A program made the position numbers and the translations under genes. The notes below the pieces were generated by a model, which saw nothing but the letters and a program-made list of their open reading frames with translations, ran no database searches and was not told where the DNA came from. DNA of 64,000 bases from Erinaceus europaeus (taxonomy: Eukaryota > Chordata > Mammalia > Eulipotyphla > Erinaceidae): positions 1-64,000 of the forward strand of contig NW_026647596.1 of the NCBI RefSeq assembly GCF_950295315.1, read 5' to 3'. How positions within the stretch are numbered: the first letter of the stretch is position 1; each line of letters starts with the position of its first letter. This document shows positions 41,566 to 51,739 of the stretch, piece by piece.

Positions 41566-42698
41566 TGCAGCGTCTTGGATAATCTTAAAGGATAAACAAC
41601 CAAAGTATAAGTCTCATACTCAGAAGTTTGTTTTCTGAAATAAAGGAGATATTTACTATAGGATTCATAACCCTTTTTTTAAGAATGTTGAATTGTTGAA
41701 GAATAGCATAAGGCTCTGCAGATTTCGGTTAATAGAATTTACAGCAGGCAAGTCAGGCAAAGACCAAATTTCATGGAAAATTTTCTATTATGTCCTGTAG
41801 AATTCTTTTTTCCCTTCCTTCTCTTTCTTCCTCTGGCAAGCCAATAATGAGTATATTATTTCTTTTGAAGTCATCCCACGTTTCTGTTGTTGTTTTCAGT
41901 ATATTTTAATCTCTTTTTGAGATCTCTAACTTCTTTCTTAGTTTTCTCTAATTCATCCTCAATCTTGCCAATTCTGTTTTCTGGCTCATTTATTCTATTC
42001 TCTCTCCCCTCTGTTGTTTTCTGTAGCTCAGCCATTTTGTTACCTTGTTCTGATACTGTATTATGTTGTTCAGCTAGTTGTGCTCTTAGCTCAACTATTT
42101 CAGCTCTCTAATTATCTTGAAGTGGTATTTTTTTTTCACAGTCTCATTTGTTGTTTCCCCATTTCTGATGACTTTACTTTCAAACGCTTTCCTCACTCCT
42201 GTGAGTAAATTCTCAATTGCATTTGGTTGTTGACCTCAGTCTTATGTGCTTCTATCTTTGGGGGGCTCTTAGCTAGGCTTTTGTCCTTGTTAATTTCTCC
42301 AATGTTTCTTCTTGGTTTAATCATTGTATATAGTGTGTTATGGCGTCCCTCTCTCAGTACTTTTGAAATTATTGATCACTCTTGCCTGGTTTGACTTGTG
42401 TCTAAGTAAGGTACTTAAAAAGTTCACAGTTGTGGAGATTAACAGCTGTTTTGATGTTATCTCAATCCCTGAGTTGAAGTACAGTGGCTGTTAAGTCCTC
42501 ATTTGTTTTTTTTTTTTCTTCCCTGTAGGCTATGGGAATCTGAGGGCTTTTTAACTATAAGTAGGCTTTTTAGTTTAATCACTCACTCCTGACAAAGAGA
42601 TAAAGCAGGGTGGGGGAGAGATAGCACAGTGGTTATGCAAAGATGCTTTGCCAGAGAGAGAGAGACGAGGAACTCATGGCGGTGTGGTAATACAGTTC

Positions 42699-42704
42699 TT
42701 TATT
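42699..42704 (-). terminator. LTR polyadenylation signal
   Basis: AATAAA on the minus strand, followed by AACTGTATTACCACACC; typical R-region signal of the solo LTR. Confidence 0.75.
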
Positions 42705-42862
42705 GATGCGGGTGTTCCAGAGTTAGGTGTGAGCGCAGTAGGTTTAGGCCACGTGGAGCTAGCAAAATGGCTGCCTCCTGCTATGCATGCCAGCCATTCT
42801 CCAGGTCTTCTCCAGGTTGGGATATGGAAGAGAAAAAGAGCGAAACCGGAACAGCAGTGGGA

Positions 42863-42868
42863 TTTATA
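42863..42868 (-). promoter_or_regulatory. LTR TATA box
   Basis: TATAAA on the minus strand inside the solo LTR, about 260 bp from its 5' end. It sits upstream of the AATAAA in the right order and distance to be the U3 promoter. Confidence 0.7.
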
Positions 42869-43799
42869 GGGTAAAAACTGGAATTGGCAAGTTGGAAACA
42901 AATGGCTAGGAAAGGGGGTGGAGAGAGGCAAATGGCATGCTGGGAAGGTGGAAACGCCCTTAGCAACTGTTGTGATGGTTTTAACTGAATTAGCAATACC
43001 CTGAGGGGCTAACATGGCATGATCTTTCAGGCAAAACAATGATTATGTAAATAGACTATAGTGTCAGCAATGGAGCATGGAGCAGAGAAGGGGTGGGGGG
43101 GGGGGGGCTGGCTTTAATGCCTGACACAAAGAGACTCCCACACCACAAGAATCCAAAGCCCCAGGCTCAATTCAGTTGCTCAGCCTATAGTCAGAACCAA
43201 GATGGCAACACTACTTGGCCCTGTGAGTTTCCAGACAAATCCCATTTATACTCTGTAAGTTCTGTGGCAATTATTCACTGTGTCTCCCAATTCTTCAGGA
43301 GAACAACGTGGAAAGGCTCCCACTATACAGCCCCACCTCTAGTCCGCTGGAGTGTAGATCTTCTCCTGAGTTTCCCAGCCAGTTCTCTGCTCCCCCCACC
43401 CCCTACACACCCCATGTCAGCACAGGACTTCCTGGCTGTTGCTCCAGCCTCTGAGGGGCAGTAGCAATGGAGACTCACAGTTTCATTTGGTGAGCTTTAG
43501 GGGAGTTCTCTCCTTCCTTCAGCAGTCTTTCTGTTGGTAAAACAGACTGGAAGGTGGTGCCTCAACCAGCAAACTTCCAGACTGTTACCAGACATTCAGG
43601 AGTAGATAAGGGTTTTAGCCCCAGGAGTCCTTAGGGCTCTTCTCTTGTCCATGAGCCACATGTGTGTGTTTGCACTCACTAGTGATTTGGTGGGTTCCCA
43701 AAGTAGTTCTAATCCTGTCTAGTTGTAATCCCAGGTGATCTCCTATGATATTCCTAGATGACTGGGGAGAGAAGAGGAGTGGAGTGGAAAATCTTCTAA

Positions 43800-44120
43800 A
43801 GCAAAGTTGTTGGAAATTTAAATTAGATTTGAGTGTGATGCATCACTACTGAGAAGTGTAATAGTGTTTCATTGCTAAATGCTATAGGACTCTTCCTAGA
43901 ATTAATTTATTTTCTGATGCAGTAGGATTCTGATTTCAAGTTTTGAGTCCAAGTATATACATTTTCCAGATGTAATCATTTTACCCAATAAATGAAAATA
44001 TGGCTGTATCAGGAATGTATGTATAGCAGTTTGGTGTTCAGTTAAGAATACTATAGCAGCTGAATTCCAAGTAATTTTTGGAGAATTTCCTGCCCACGCA
44101 AAGTAGTTTCAAGAATCAAA
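43800..44120. other. No recognised feature
   Basis: Unassigned block; no gene or repeat recognised. Confidence 0.45.
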
Positions 44121-44123
44121 GAG

Positions 44124-44305
44124 AGGAGGCAAGGAGATAGTTTACCTGGGAATTACATATATGAGCACCTGGATTTGAGCCCTAGGCCACCATATGGGAG
44201 TCCTATGTAAAAGGGAAGCTTCTTGAGTAGTGGAGCAATGCTAGGGTATCTTTTCTTTTTTGTCTGTCTCTCACTCTCTATTTGGAAAAAACAGAGTAAA
44301 AACAA
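44124..44305 (+). mobile_element. Type E SINE
   Basis: GAGGCAAGGAGATAGTTTACC, GGATTTGAGCCCTAGGCC, GGGAAGCTTCTTGAGTAGTG, CTGTCTCTCACTCTCTATTTG. Confidence 0.65.
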
Positions 44306-44380
44306 AGATTCTGCTGAGAGCAATGGAATTGCATAAGTGGGAATCCCTAGCAAGGCTTTGACTGGGAAGAAAGAAAGGAA

Positions 44381-44446
44381 TGGGGGGTGGGGTGTGGTGG
44401 GGGGGAGGGGGGGGAGAAAATAGAGGAGGGAGGGAGGAAGGGTGAG
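44381..44446 (+). repeat. G-rich tract
   Basis: Several GGGG blocks separated by T, GT or A (GGGGGGTGGGGTGTGGTGGG at its start), then GGAGGGAGGGAGG. It could form a G-quadruplex on the plus strand; this is inference from base content. Confidence 0.8.
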
Positions 44447-44449
44447 TCA

Positions 44450-45240
44450 ATTCTCTGGGTTTATATTACATTATCCTTAATGGAAATCAAATGTTATTCC
44501 CTTATATATTTTCATCATTTTCAGCAAGTGCATTGGACAGTTAGATTCTAGTTAGCAAATGAGTCCTGTGCCAGGTCCAAGTTGAGAGCTATAACACTGA
44601 AAATCCTTGTTGAAGCAGGACTTCCTTTCTAAGTCTCTAAGAGATACCTGCATATGTCCATGAAGAAGTATACCTAAACTCCTTCAAAAAGGGAGTATCT
44701 AGACAGTTTTTATAGGTGTGTTTTTCTCCTGGGGTCATATGGGTTTCAGTGTCTATCCTGTTCATTGATATTTATTTAGCTGTTAGCATAATGCCTTGTG
44801 TTCTAAAGTATTCAGTAAACACATATTGAGGAAATAAATGGGTTATATATTGGTTATCTTTTGATTATGACACTGGGTCTTGCTTTTAGCCTCTGTGCAG
44901 TTTGAATAATATAGGCTGGCTTTTAGTGATTGGTTGACTTTACAAAACATTGAACCAAGGATTTCCTCTCTCATTCTGTTTGATCTTCAAACAACCCACA
45001 AAGAATGAATTAACCAAGAACTAGTTTATGCTGTGGTTACGCCTCCATACTCTCTTTGATTTCACTCAGTTGCATTAATTCTCCTGTAGTCTGGGCATCA
45101 GTACTTCATGAGGTGAATCAGTGATCTGGTTGATTCAGCCTCAGCATGATGGATCCTGACATCTTAACCCAAGGCTGGGGGAAAGGAACTTTTCATTGCC
45201 TAAACATGGATGTTATGTGTTGGGTATCTCTCCTATTTCA
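44450..45240. other. No recognised feature
   Basis: About 800 bp of unassigned DNA. Confidence 0.5.
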
Positions 45241-45367
45241 TTGGTCAGAACTAGTAGCTACCTGGGGATAAGATGTGTAGTCTCAGCACTTCTAAGTGCT
45301 GGGAAAGGGAAGCAAAACTGGAAACTGGTATATAATGATAATGGTTAGTTTTGATCACTTATGCAGC

Positions 45368-45500
45368 CATCCCTATTCTACAGATACTATAACTGAGGTT
45401 TGGTTACTTGCACAAAGTTACATAACTGACATATTGGGTCTGGAGCTTAGGTTGGCTGGTTTTCAAAACACATACTCTTAGCCATCATGTCATATTACCT
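45368..45500 (-). mobile_element. MIR
   Basis: TTCTACAGATACTATAACTG, AGGTTTGGTTACTTGCAC, AAGTTACATAACTGACATA, CATACTCTTAGCC follow antisense MIR order. Confidence 0.75.
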
Positions 45501-45544
45501 TCCTTAAGGAACTGATGCTCTTCGAAAGATAACTTGACCTTGAT

Positions 45545-45710
45545 GAGGTAGTAAATATTGGATTAGGAGTGTAGGAAACTCTGGAATTAATCCCATCACA
45601 GTCTTTTACATGTAGCTGAGTCACTTCTCTGGGTTGAATGCCTCACACAGGAATGATAATTACTATAATGGTAATGCATATAATAGCACCTGGAGAGACA
45701 TAAAGTACTA
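45545..45710 (+). mobile_element. MIR-like fragment
   Basis: TGGATTAGGAGTGTAGGAAAC, GCTGAGTCACTTCTCTGGG, GAATGATAATTACTATAATG. Old and eroded. Confidence 0.5.
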
Positions 45711-45849
45711 CATGATAATGTTATTACTCACATCTGCTTTCTGATTTGATCTTATGTAGCTTTCCCACACACTGTAACAGGCTTTAAGATTTTTAGAGGG
45801 AACAAGTAGGTTATTTAAATAATCTTAGAATGTTTCGTTGTTTTGTGAT

Positions 45850-45866
45850 TTATTTTTTAGAGAGAA

Positions 45867-45898
<32 letters not shown>

Positions 45899-46021
45899 AG
45901 AGAGGAGAGAGAAAGTAACCACAGGACCAAAACTTCCTTCAATGCAGTGGTGACTGGGCTCAAACCTGGGTCAAATACATGACAAAGCAGCATACTATCC
46001 AAGTGAGCTAGTTTTCTGGCC
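45850..46021 (-). mobile_element. Type E SINE with (GA)n
   Basis: (GA)n at 45861-45912, then GGTGACTGGGCTCAAACC, CATGACAAAGCAGCATACTA, GAGCTAGTTTTCTGGCCC. Confidence 0.75.
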
Positions 46022-46039
46022 CTGTTTGTTTGTTTTACT

Positions 46040-46903
46040 TGACAAAAACTTTGCTAATTCTCTTATTCCCTGTCTTTTGACTCATTGTTTTCAAAGTCTA
46101 GTCTTTTTTCATTTTTTATTTGTGATTAATAGTGGTTTACAAGATTGTAATATTATAGTGTATAGTTCTACACCACGCCTACCGCCAAAGTTCTGTGTCT
46201 CCACTTTTTCACCTCCCAGAGATAACTACCATAATTCTCACAAAGTCTTAGTAACACTTTCCTTGCTTCTGTTTTGTTTCAAGTTTATGTGAATCATTTA
46301 TCTAGATTATACATATAAGTAAAAAGATCTTCTAGTTGTCTTTCAGCTCTTTATACTTATTTTGTGGAGCATAATCATTTCCAGTTCCACCCATTTTGTC
46401 CCAAAAGACACAAAAATAATCTCTTTTGATTGCAGACTAGTATTCCATGGAGTATATATTCCATAATTTCTTTAGCCAGTCATTTGTTGATGGGCATTTA
46501 GGTTGCTTCTACTCTTTGGCTACTGTAAATAATGCAGCTATGAACATAGAGATGCATATGTCCCTTCAAATTAATTTTTGCATGTCCTTTAGGTAGATCC
46601 ATAAGAGTGATATTGCTGGATCATAAGATAATTCTTTTTTTTATTTGCTTAAAGACTCTCCATGCAGTCTTTCAAAGGGGTTACACCAGTTGATATTCTT
46701 ACTAGCACTGTAGCAGAATCTCTTTTTTCCTCCACAACCTTAAGAACACCTATCTTGTCCTGTTTTGTTGATGTACGCTACTTTGACAGGTGAGAGATGG
46801 AGTCTTGGTGTAGTATTAATTTGCATTTCTCTAATGGTAAGTAAAGTGGGAAATTTCTTCATATATCTATGGGCCATGTGTATCTCTTCCTTAGAAAACT
46901 AGC

Positions 46904-46935
<32 letters not shown>

Positions 46936-47860
46936 TTAAAATTTTATTTATAAAAAGAAAACACTGACAAAACTATAGGATAAGAGGGGTACAACTCCAC
47001 ACAATTCCCACCACCAGAACTCCGTATCCCATCCCCTCCCTTGATAGCTTTCCTATTCTTTTAAAAATATTTTTTATTTATAAAAAGGAAACATTGACAA
47101 AACCATAGGATAAGAGGGCTACAACTTCATACAATTCCCACCACCAGATCTCCATATCCCATCCCCTTCCCTGATAGCTTTCCTATTCTTTAACCCTCTG
47201 GGAGTATGGAGCCAAGGTCCTTGTGGGATGCAGAAGGTGGAATGTCTGGCTTCTGTAATTGCTTCCCCGCTGAACATGGGCATTGTAGCCCGATCCATAC
47301 TCCCAGCCTGTGTCTCTCTTTCCCTAGTGGGGAAGGGTTCTGGGGAAGTGAAGCTCCAAGGCACATTGGTGGGGTTGTCTGTCCAGGGAAGTCTGGTTGG
47401 CATCCTGCTAGCATATGGAACCTGGTGGCTGAAAAGAGAGTTAACATACAAAGCTAAACAAATTGTTGACCAATCATGGACCTGAAGGCTGGAATAGTAC
47501 AGGTGAAGTGTTGTTGTTGTTGGGGGGGGGGGTCCTCCATTTTGTAGATAGCTAGTAGGCATATTTTAGTTATATTTCAAAGGGCCTGTAGCTATACTAG
47601 TGTTGTTTTTGTTTGTTTGTTTGTTTGTTTTGTTTTGTTTTTGCCAGAGCCTGAAATCTGATATGCAGATGGATCCAAGTTATTGTCTGGGGAGATGATG
47701 TCGAAAACTAGTTCTTTATCCACTTTTTTATTGGGTTACTTTTTTCCTTTTGTTGAACTGTACCAAATCTTTATAAATAATTGATATCAAAGACTTATAC
47801 TTTTAACAATTAGTGTCTGAAGAACATTTCTAGCTAATGAGTATGATTAAAATTTCATCA
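46040..47860 (-). mobile_element. Old L1 ORF2 3' region, split by K element
   Basis: Parts 46040-46908 (AATAGTGGTTTACAAGATTG, CATAATTTCTTTAGCCAGTC, GGTTGCTTCTACTC, GAACATAGAGATGC) and 47703-47860 (TTGGGTTACTTTTTTCC) are one antisense L1. No open frame. Confidence 0.7.
46909..47702 (-). mobile_element. K element with doubled 3' end
   Basis: TSD GAAAACTAGCTCTTT (46894-46908) and GAAAACTAGTTCTTT (47703-47717), 15 bp with one mismatch. A main unit at about 47050-47702 is followed by a second partial 3' end at about 46935-47049; both carry the CACCACCAGA(A/T)CTCC block and the ATTTATAAAAAG tail. Its 5' end matches that of 50788-51399. Confidence 0.85.
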
Positions 47861-48109
47861 AGCATTTTAATATTTTGTCATCTATTAATGGTGACATGGA
47901 ATGGGTCAGAAAAGTTACATGTTGACTGTGACCTAATTAAAACAACCCTCTCCCTTTGTAGTTGTGGGGAGAAAGAACTTTTTTTGTGGGTCAAATGTAT
48001 TAAATTACTGGTTCCAGCTTCCTGTCTCTCAAAACCTGGTTATCAGTATTTGCCTGTTGTTTTGGATATCCCCCAAGTTTGACAGATTTATTTGTTATTT
48101 ACTTTTATA

Positions 48110-48412
48110 TATTGATTTTCTTTTTTAGTTGAGGTAACATTTTTTTACTACACTGTAAATTTCAGGAATATGGTAACAGTACATGCCACACCACACCTAC
48201 TACCAAAGGACTAGTTTCCATTTGTCCCGTTCTATCACTCTCACTACATGTTGTTCCTAACCCTAACCCATCTCACCCCATTCCCTCTAGTAATCATCAT
48301 TCTGTGGTGTGACTCTATGGTTCTGTTTGTTTCTTTATGTTTCATATATGAGTGAAATCATATGACACTTGTCTTTCTCTGTCTGACTTATTTTATGTAG
48401 CACAATCAAGTT
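48110..48412 (-). mobile_element. L1 3' UTR, old
   Basis: ACTACACTGTAAATTTCAGG, CCACACCTACTACCAAAGG, GAGTGAAATCATATGACAC, CTGACTTATTTTATGTAGC. Older subfamily related to 57900-58010. Confidence 0.6.
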
Positions 48413-48414
48413 GT

Positions 48415-48554
48415 TAGAAAAGGCAGGATTGCAGCTCTTTCCTGTTTTGACCAGAGCATTGCTGGGTCTTGGTTGTTGGTGGTGCCAGGATTGAGGCTGT
48501 GTCTGGGGCCTTTCATATGCAAGTTCTCTTCTCAACTGCTATTCCAGCAGGTTT
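48415..48554 (-). mobile_element. Type C-like SINE fragment
   Basis: GACCAGAGCATTGCTGGGTC, GTTGGTGGTGCCAGGATTG. It lies before the GCT/TTC repeats. Confidence 0.5.
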
Positions 48555-48648
48555 GCTGCTGCTGCTGCTGCTTCTTCTTCTTCTTCTTCTTCTTCTTCTT
48601 CTTCTTCTTCTTCTTCTTCTTCTTCTTCTTCTTCTTCTTCTTCTTCTT

Positions 48649-48678
<30 letters not shown>
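48555..48678. repeat. (GCT)5 then (CTT)36
   Basis: Five GCT units lead into 36 uninterrupted CTT units at 48571-48678. On the minus strand it is (AAG)n, the GAA/TTC class that can form triplex DNA. The poly-Arg, poly-Phe and poly-Leu frames here are artefacts. Confidence 0.97.
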
Positions 48679-48679
<1 letters not shown>

Positions 48680-48740
48680 ATAGTTGAATTATATTCCATT
48701 TTGTATGTATTATGTATCTTAAAACTTTCTTATTATTTAA

Positions 48741-48846
48741 TAGCACTCATGAAGCTTCCCCTCTGTAGGTGGAGACAATTGGCTTGAACTTAGGCCCTTG
48801 TACATGGTAATGTGTGCATTTAACCAGGTGTGCCACTGTCTGGCTT
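48741..48846 (-). mobile_element. Type B SINE, 5' half
   Basis: CTCATGAAGCTTCCCCTCTG, AGGTGGAGACAATTGGC, AACCAGGTGTGCCACTGTC. The 3' half is missing. Confidence 0.75.
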
Positions 48847-48857
48847 TGGACCTTTCT

Positions 48858-49128
48858 TTCTTTTTCTTTTAATATTTATTTTATTTATTTATTCCCTTTT
48901 GTTGCCCCTGTTTTATTGTTGTTGTTGTTAGATAGGACAGAGGGAAATGGAAAGAGGAGGGGAAGACAGAGAGGAGGAGAGAAAGATAGACACTTGCAGA
49001 CCTGCTTCACCACCTGTGAAGCGACTCCCCTGCAGGTGGGGAGCCGGGGTTCGAACCGGGATCCTTATGCCGGTCCTTGTGCTTTGCGCCACCTGCGCTT
49101 AACCCGCTGCGCTACAGCCCAACTCCCT
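48858..49128 (-). mobile_element. Type A SINE with TSD
   Basis: Perfect 15-bp TSD GCTTTGGACCTTTCT at 48843-48857 and 49129-49143. GGGGTTCGAACCGGGATCC shows an intact B-box complement. Low divergence. Confidence 0.96.
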
Positions 49129-49143
49129 GCTTTGGACCTTTCT

Positions 49144-49820
49144 AAGAATCTCTCCTCCCCAGTTCTACATGATAGCTCTCAGTCTTTTCAGATTATCTTA
49201 ATTTTATATTAGTCTATATGGAGCACCATACATTTTTAGTAATCCTTTGACTTCTAGGCAGTGGTTAATAATATAGTGAGTGAATAATACAATTAGAAAA
49301 GAAAAATCATTTCTGTGTAAATTTGGGAGCAAGTTACCTACCATCTAAAAAGAATACCCAACGTTTTTTTTCTCAGATGCCATCTTATGGGCATGTTTAG
49401 TCTTCATTGTTTAAATATAACCCTTCTTAAATAAGGGCAAGCCTGCTATGCCTTTCTCCTTCTCTCCCATTTGGAAATAAAGCCCATTATTGTTGATTGT
49501 TCTGCCATTGGGTCAGCTGAAAATAAGATTTCATTTAAGTGGATCAGTGTCATTATTGGATAATGGGCTTCTGTAATTTTGCACTCTGGAGTGCTAGAAA
49601 GACATGTACATGTACTCTTGATTTTCCCTTCTCACTCGGAATTTTGAAGAGATAAAGAAAATTCATTAGAGAACACATTATCATGACATGTCTCCTTGTG
49701 GGTAAGCCCTACAAGATCAGAAAAAGAACACAAGAAGAGGGCATTTATAGTCTTAAAAGTCTCTGGCAAATTGCATATGTGGTGGTTTCAGCTCACCTTG
49801 GCAAATGCATAAGTCTCTGT
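49144..49820. other. No recognised feature
   Basis: About 680 bp unassigned. AAGCCCATTAT (49480-49490) and ATAATGGGCTT (49560-49570) form an 11-bp inverted repeat with a 69-bp spacer, which may be chance. Confidence 0.45.
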
Positions 49821-49832
49821 ATGTGTGTTTTT

Positions 49833-50110
49833 TTTAATATTTATTTATTACCTTTTGTTGCCCTTGTTTTATTGTTGTGGTTATTATTGTTGTTGTTATT
49901 GTCATTGTTGGCTAGGATAGAGAGAAATGGAGAGAGGCGGGGAAGACAGAGAAGGGGAGAGAAAGACACCTACAGACCTGCTTCACCATCTGTGAAGCGA
50001 CTCCCCTGTAGGTGGGGAGCTGGCAGGGCGGGGTTTGAACCGGGATACTTATGCCAGTCCTTGCACTTTGTGCCACGTTCGATTAAGCTGCTGCACTACT
50101 GCCCGACTCC
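49833..50110 (-). mobile_element. Type A SINE
   Basis: AATATTTATTTATTACC, GTTTTATTGTTGTGGTTATT, GGCTAGGATAGAGAGAAATGG, CACTACTGCCCGACTCCC. CTGTATGTGTGT/CTGTATGTATTT at the flanks may be a worn TSD. Confidence 0.92.
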
Positions 50111-50163
50111 CATCTGTATGTATTTTTATATCTGTATGTGGCCTATAAAAATGAAGATAATCT

Positions 50164-50319
50164 TGTGGGGGGGAGGGTTCAGGTCCTGGAACATGATGGT
50201 GTAGGAGGACTTAGACTTAGTGGGGGTTGTATTGTTGTGTGGAAATGTTATGCATGTATAAACTATTATATTTTACTGTTGACTATAAACCATTAATCCC
50301 CCAATAAAGATATTAAACA
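50164..50319 (+). mobile_element. 156-bp L1 3' stub with TSD
   Basis: Only the last part of the L1 3' UTR (GGGTTCAGGTCCTGGAAC, GTTGACTATAAACCATTAAT, CCCCCAATAAAG). Flanks AATGAAGATAATCT (50150-50163) and AATGAAAATAATCT (50320-50333) give a 14-bp TSD with one mismatch. Confidence 0.88.
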
Positions 50320-50452
50320 AATGAAAATAATCTGTTAAATTTACAAAATGACTTCCCTAAGCTTGGTTCAGAACTTTTGTAATGGTGAGTATTGGTTATC
50401 TCTCTTTGCCTGGGTACCACACACACCTCCTTTCTATTCCTGTTCTAATCAA

Positions 50453-50472
50453 GACACACACACACACACACA

Positions 50473-50531
<59 letters not shown>
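50453..50531. repeat. (CA)n microsatellite
   Basis: About 38 CA units with one TA interruption. Confidence 0.97.
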
Positions 50532-50535
<4 letters not shown>

Positions 50536-50559
50536 CCAACAGGGTTTTATAGCTCTGGG

Positions 50560-50720
50560 CTGCCTTAGATATAAGATAGAGTTTGAGAGAGGCAGTGAGA
50601 GACAGACACCATAGCAGCCGAGCTTCTCACAATGCCAGAGTACTCTGAAATGGCTTACTAGAGGGGGAGGGCGGGGCCTGCAATCTGGCTTATACACATA
50701 GACCTTGCATAATGATCCTA
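50560..50720 (-). mobile_element. Type E SINE, diverged
   Basis: GAGACAGACACCATAGCAGC, GAGCTTCTCACAATGCCAG, GGGGCCTGCAATCTGGC resemble the antisense type E order. Weak. Confidence 0.4.
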
Positions 50721-50787
50721 AAATAAATTAAATTCCTGGTGGATCAACTTGAGTACTTGTTGATTTCATTGGATTATAGTGTATTTC

Positions 50788-51399
50788 TTTTTATAAAATT
50801 TTTTTATTTATAAAAAGGAAACATTGACAAAACCATAGGATAAGAGGACTACAACTTCACACAGTTCCCACCACCAGAACTCCGTATCCCATCCCCTCCC
50901 CTGACAGCTTTCCTATTCTTTAACCCTCTGGGAGTATGGAGCCAAGGTCCTTGTGGGATGCAGAAGGTGGAAGGTCTGGCTTCTGTAATTGCTTCCCCGC
51001 TGAACATGGGCATTGGCAGGTTGATCCATACTCCCAGCCTGTCTCTCTCTTTCCTAGTGGGGAAGGGCTCTGGGGAAGTGGAGCTCCAAGACACATTGGT
51101 GGGGTTGCCTGTCCAGGGAAGTCTGGTTGAAATCCTGCTAGCATCTGGAATCTGGTCTGAAAAGAGAGCCAAACAAATTGTTGACCAATCATGGACCTAA
51201 AGGCTGGAATAGTGCAGGTCAAGTGTTGTTGTTGTTGGGAGGGGGTCCTCCATTTTGTAGATAGCTAGTAAGCATATTTTAGTTATATTTCAAAGGGCCT
51301 GTAGCTATACTAGTGTTGTGGGTTTTTTTTTTTTTTTTTTTTGCCTGAGCCTGAAATGTGATATGCAGTTGGATCCTAATTATTGTCTGGGGAGATGAT
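50788..51399 (-). mobile_element. K element with TSD
   Basis: 612 bp; flanks GGATTATAGTGTATTTC (50771-50787) and GGATTATAGTATATTTC (51400-51416), 17-bp TSD with one mismatch. A T-run at 51321-51342 and GTTGTTGTT at 51226-51236 are internal. 5' end reads CATCATCTCCCCAGACAATA on minus, as in 46909-47702. Confidence 0.9.
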
Positions 51400-51514
51400 G
51401 GATTATAGTATATTTCAAGTGCCTGCTTCTCCTTTGACATTCTTTTCTTCTGTTGCCTTTCTAAACCCCCTACTGTTACTATATATAGGATTTGTTTATT
51501 TTTTTTGTTTTTAA

Positions 51515-51619
51515 CAATATATTGATCAGCTCTTATTTATGGTGGTGCTGGGGATTGAACTTGTGACTTCAGACATGGAAGTCTTTTTGTGTATGCATTA
51601 TTGCTATGTCCCCCGCTCT
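51515..51619 (-). mobile_element. Type C SINE, diverged
   Basis: GATCAGCTCTTATTTATGG, GGTGCTGGGGATTGAAC, GTATGCATTATTGCTATGTC. Confidence 0.65.
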
Positions 51620-51739
51620 CTTATGTAACACTTTTTGTACTGCTGAGAACTGTACCTAATTAGAACAAAGAACTAAGGAAGGTTATAAAGCTTACATGGC
51701 AGGGACTGGTAGGATCATGGCAGGGGTGGGGTGGTGGGG

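Larger units (their letters stand above)
42644..43126 (-). mobile_element. Solo LTR, class II ERV-like
   Basis: A 483-bp insertion with TG...CA ends on both strands (plus: TGCTTTG...CTGACA). The perfect 6-bp TSD CAAAGA is at 42638-42643 and 43127-43132. On minus the order is TATAAA (42868-42863), then AATAAA (42704-42699) with about 160 bp between, as expected for U3-R-U5. A G/C-run at 43091-43108 lies near its 5' end. No internal retroviral genes. Six-base TSD suggests an ERVK/IAP-like lineage. Confidence 0.92.
42609..43180 (+). mobile_element. Type C SINE split by LTR
   Basis: Head at 42609-42643 (GGTGGGGGAGAGATAGCACA, GTGGTTATGC) and continuation at 43127-43180 (AGACTCCCACACC, CCCCAGGCTCAATTC). 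The LTR insertion duplicates CAAAGA. Confidence 0.75.
41740..43790 (-). mobile_element. L1 5' part (5' UTR and ORF1)
   Basis: Read on minus, ORF1 sequence runs from about 42240 down to 41740. It starts with a long coiled coil (VELRAQLAEQ, NRIGKIEDELEKTKKEV, RDLKKRLKY with heptad Leu/Ile spacing) and continues into the RRM start (NNILIIGLPEEEREGR). The coiled-coil frame is open over about 85 codons. The block upstream to about 43790 may be 5' UTR; this is less sure. The element is interrupted by a SINE and a solo LTR, and ORF2 does not follow. Confidence 0.65.

Noticed and set aside
42648..43464. Frames of 121-123 codons around the LTR
   Set aside because: They lie in LTR and L1 5' sequence and do not match any viral or host protein I recognise.
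48469..48787. Poly-Leu, poly-Phe and poly-Arg frames
   Set aside because: Translations of the pure CTT/AAG repeat.
49480..49570. 11-bp inverted repeat AAGCCCATTAT with 69-bp spacer
   Set aside because: An inverted pair of this size is expected about once by chance in a window this long.
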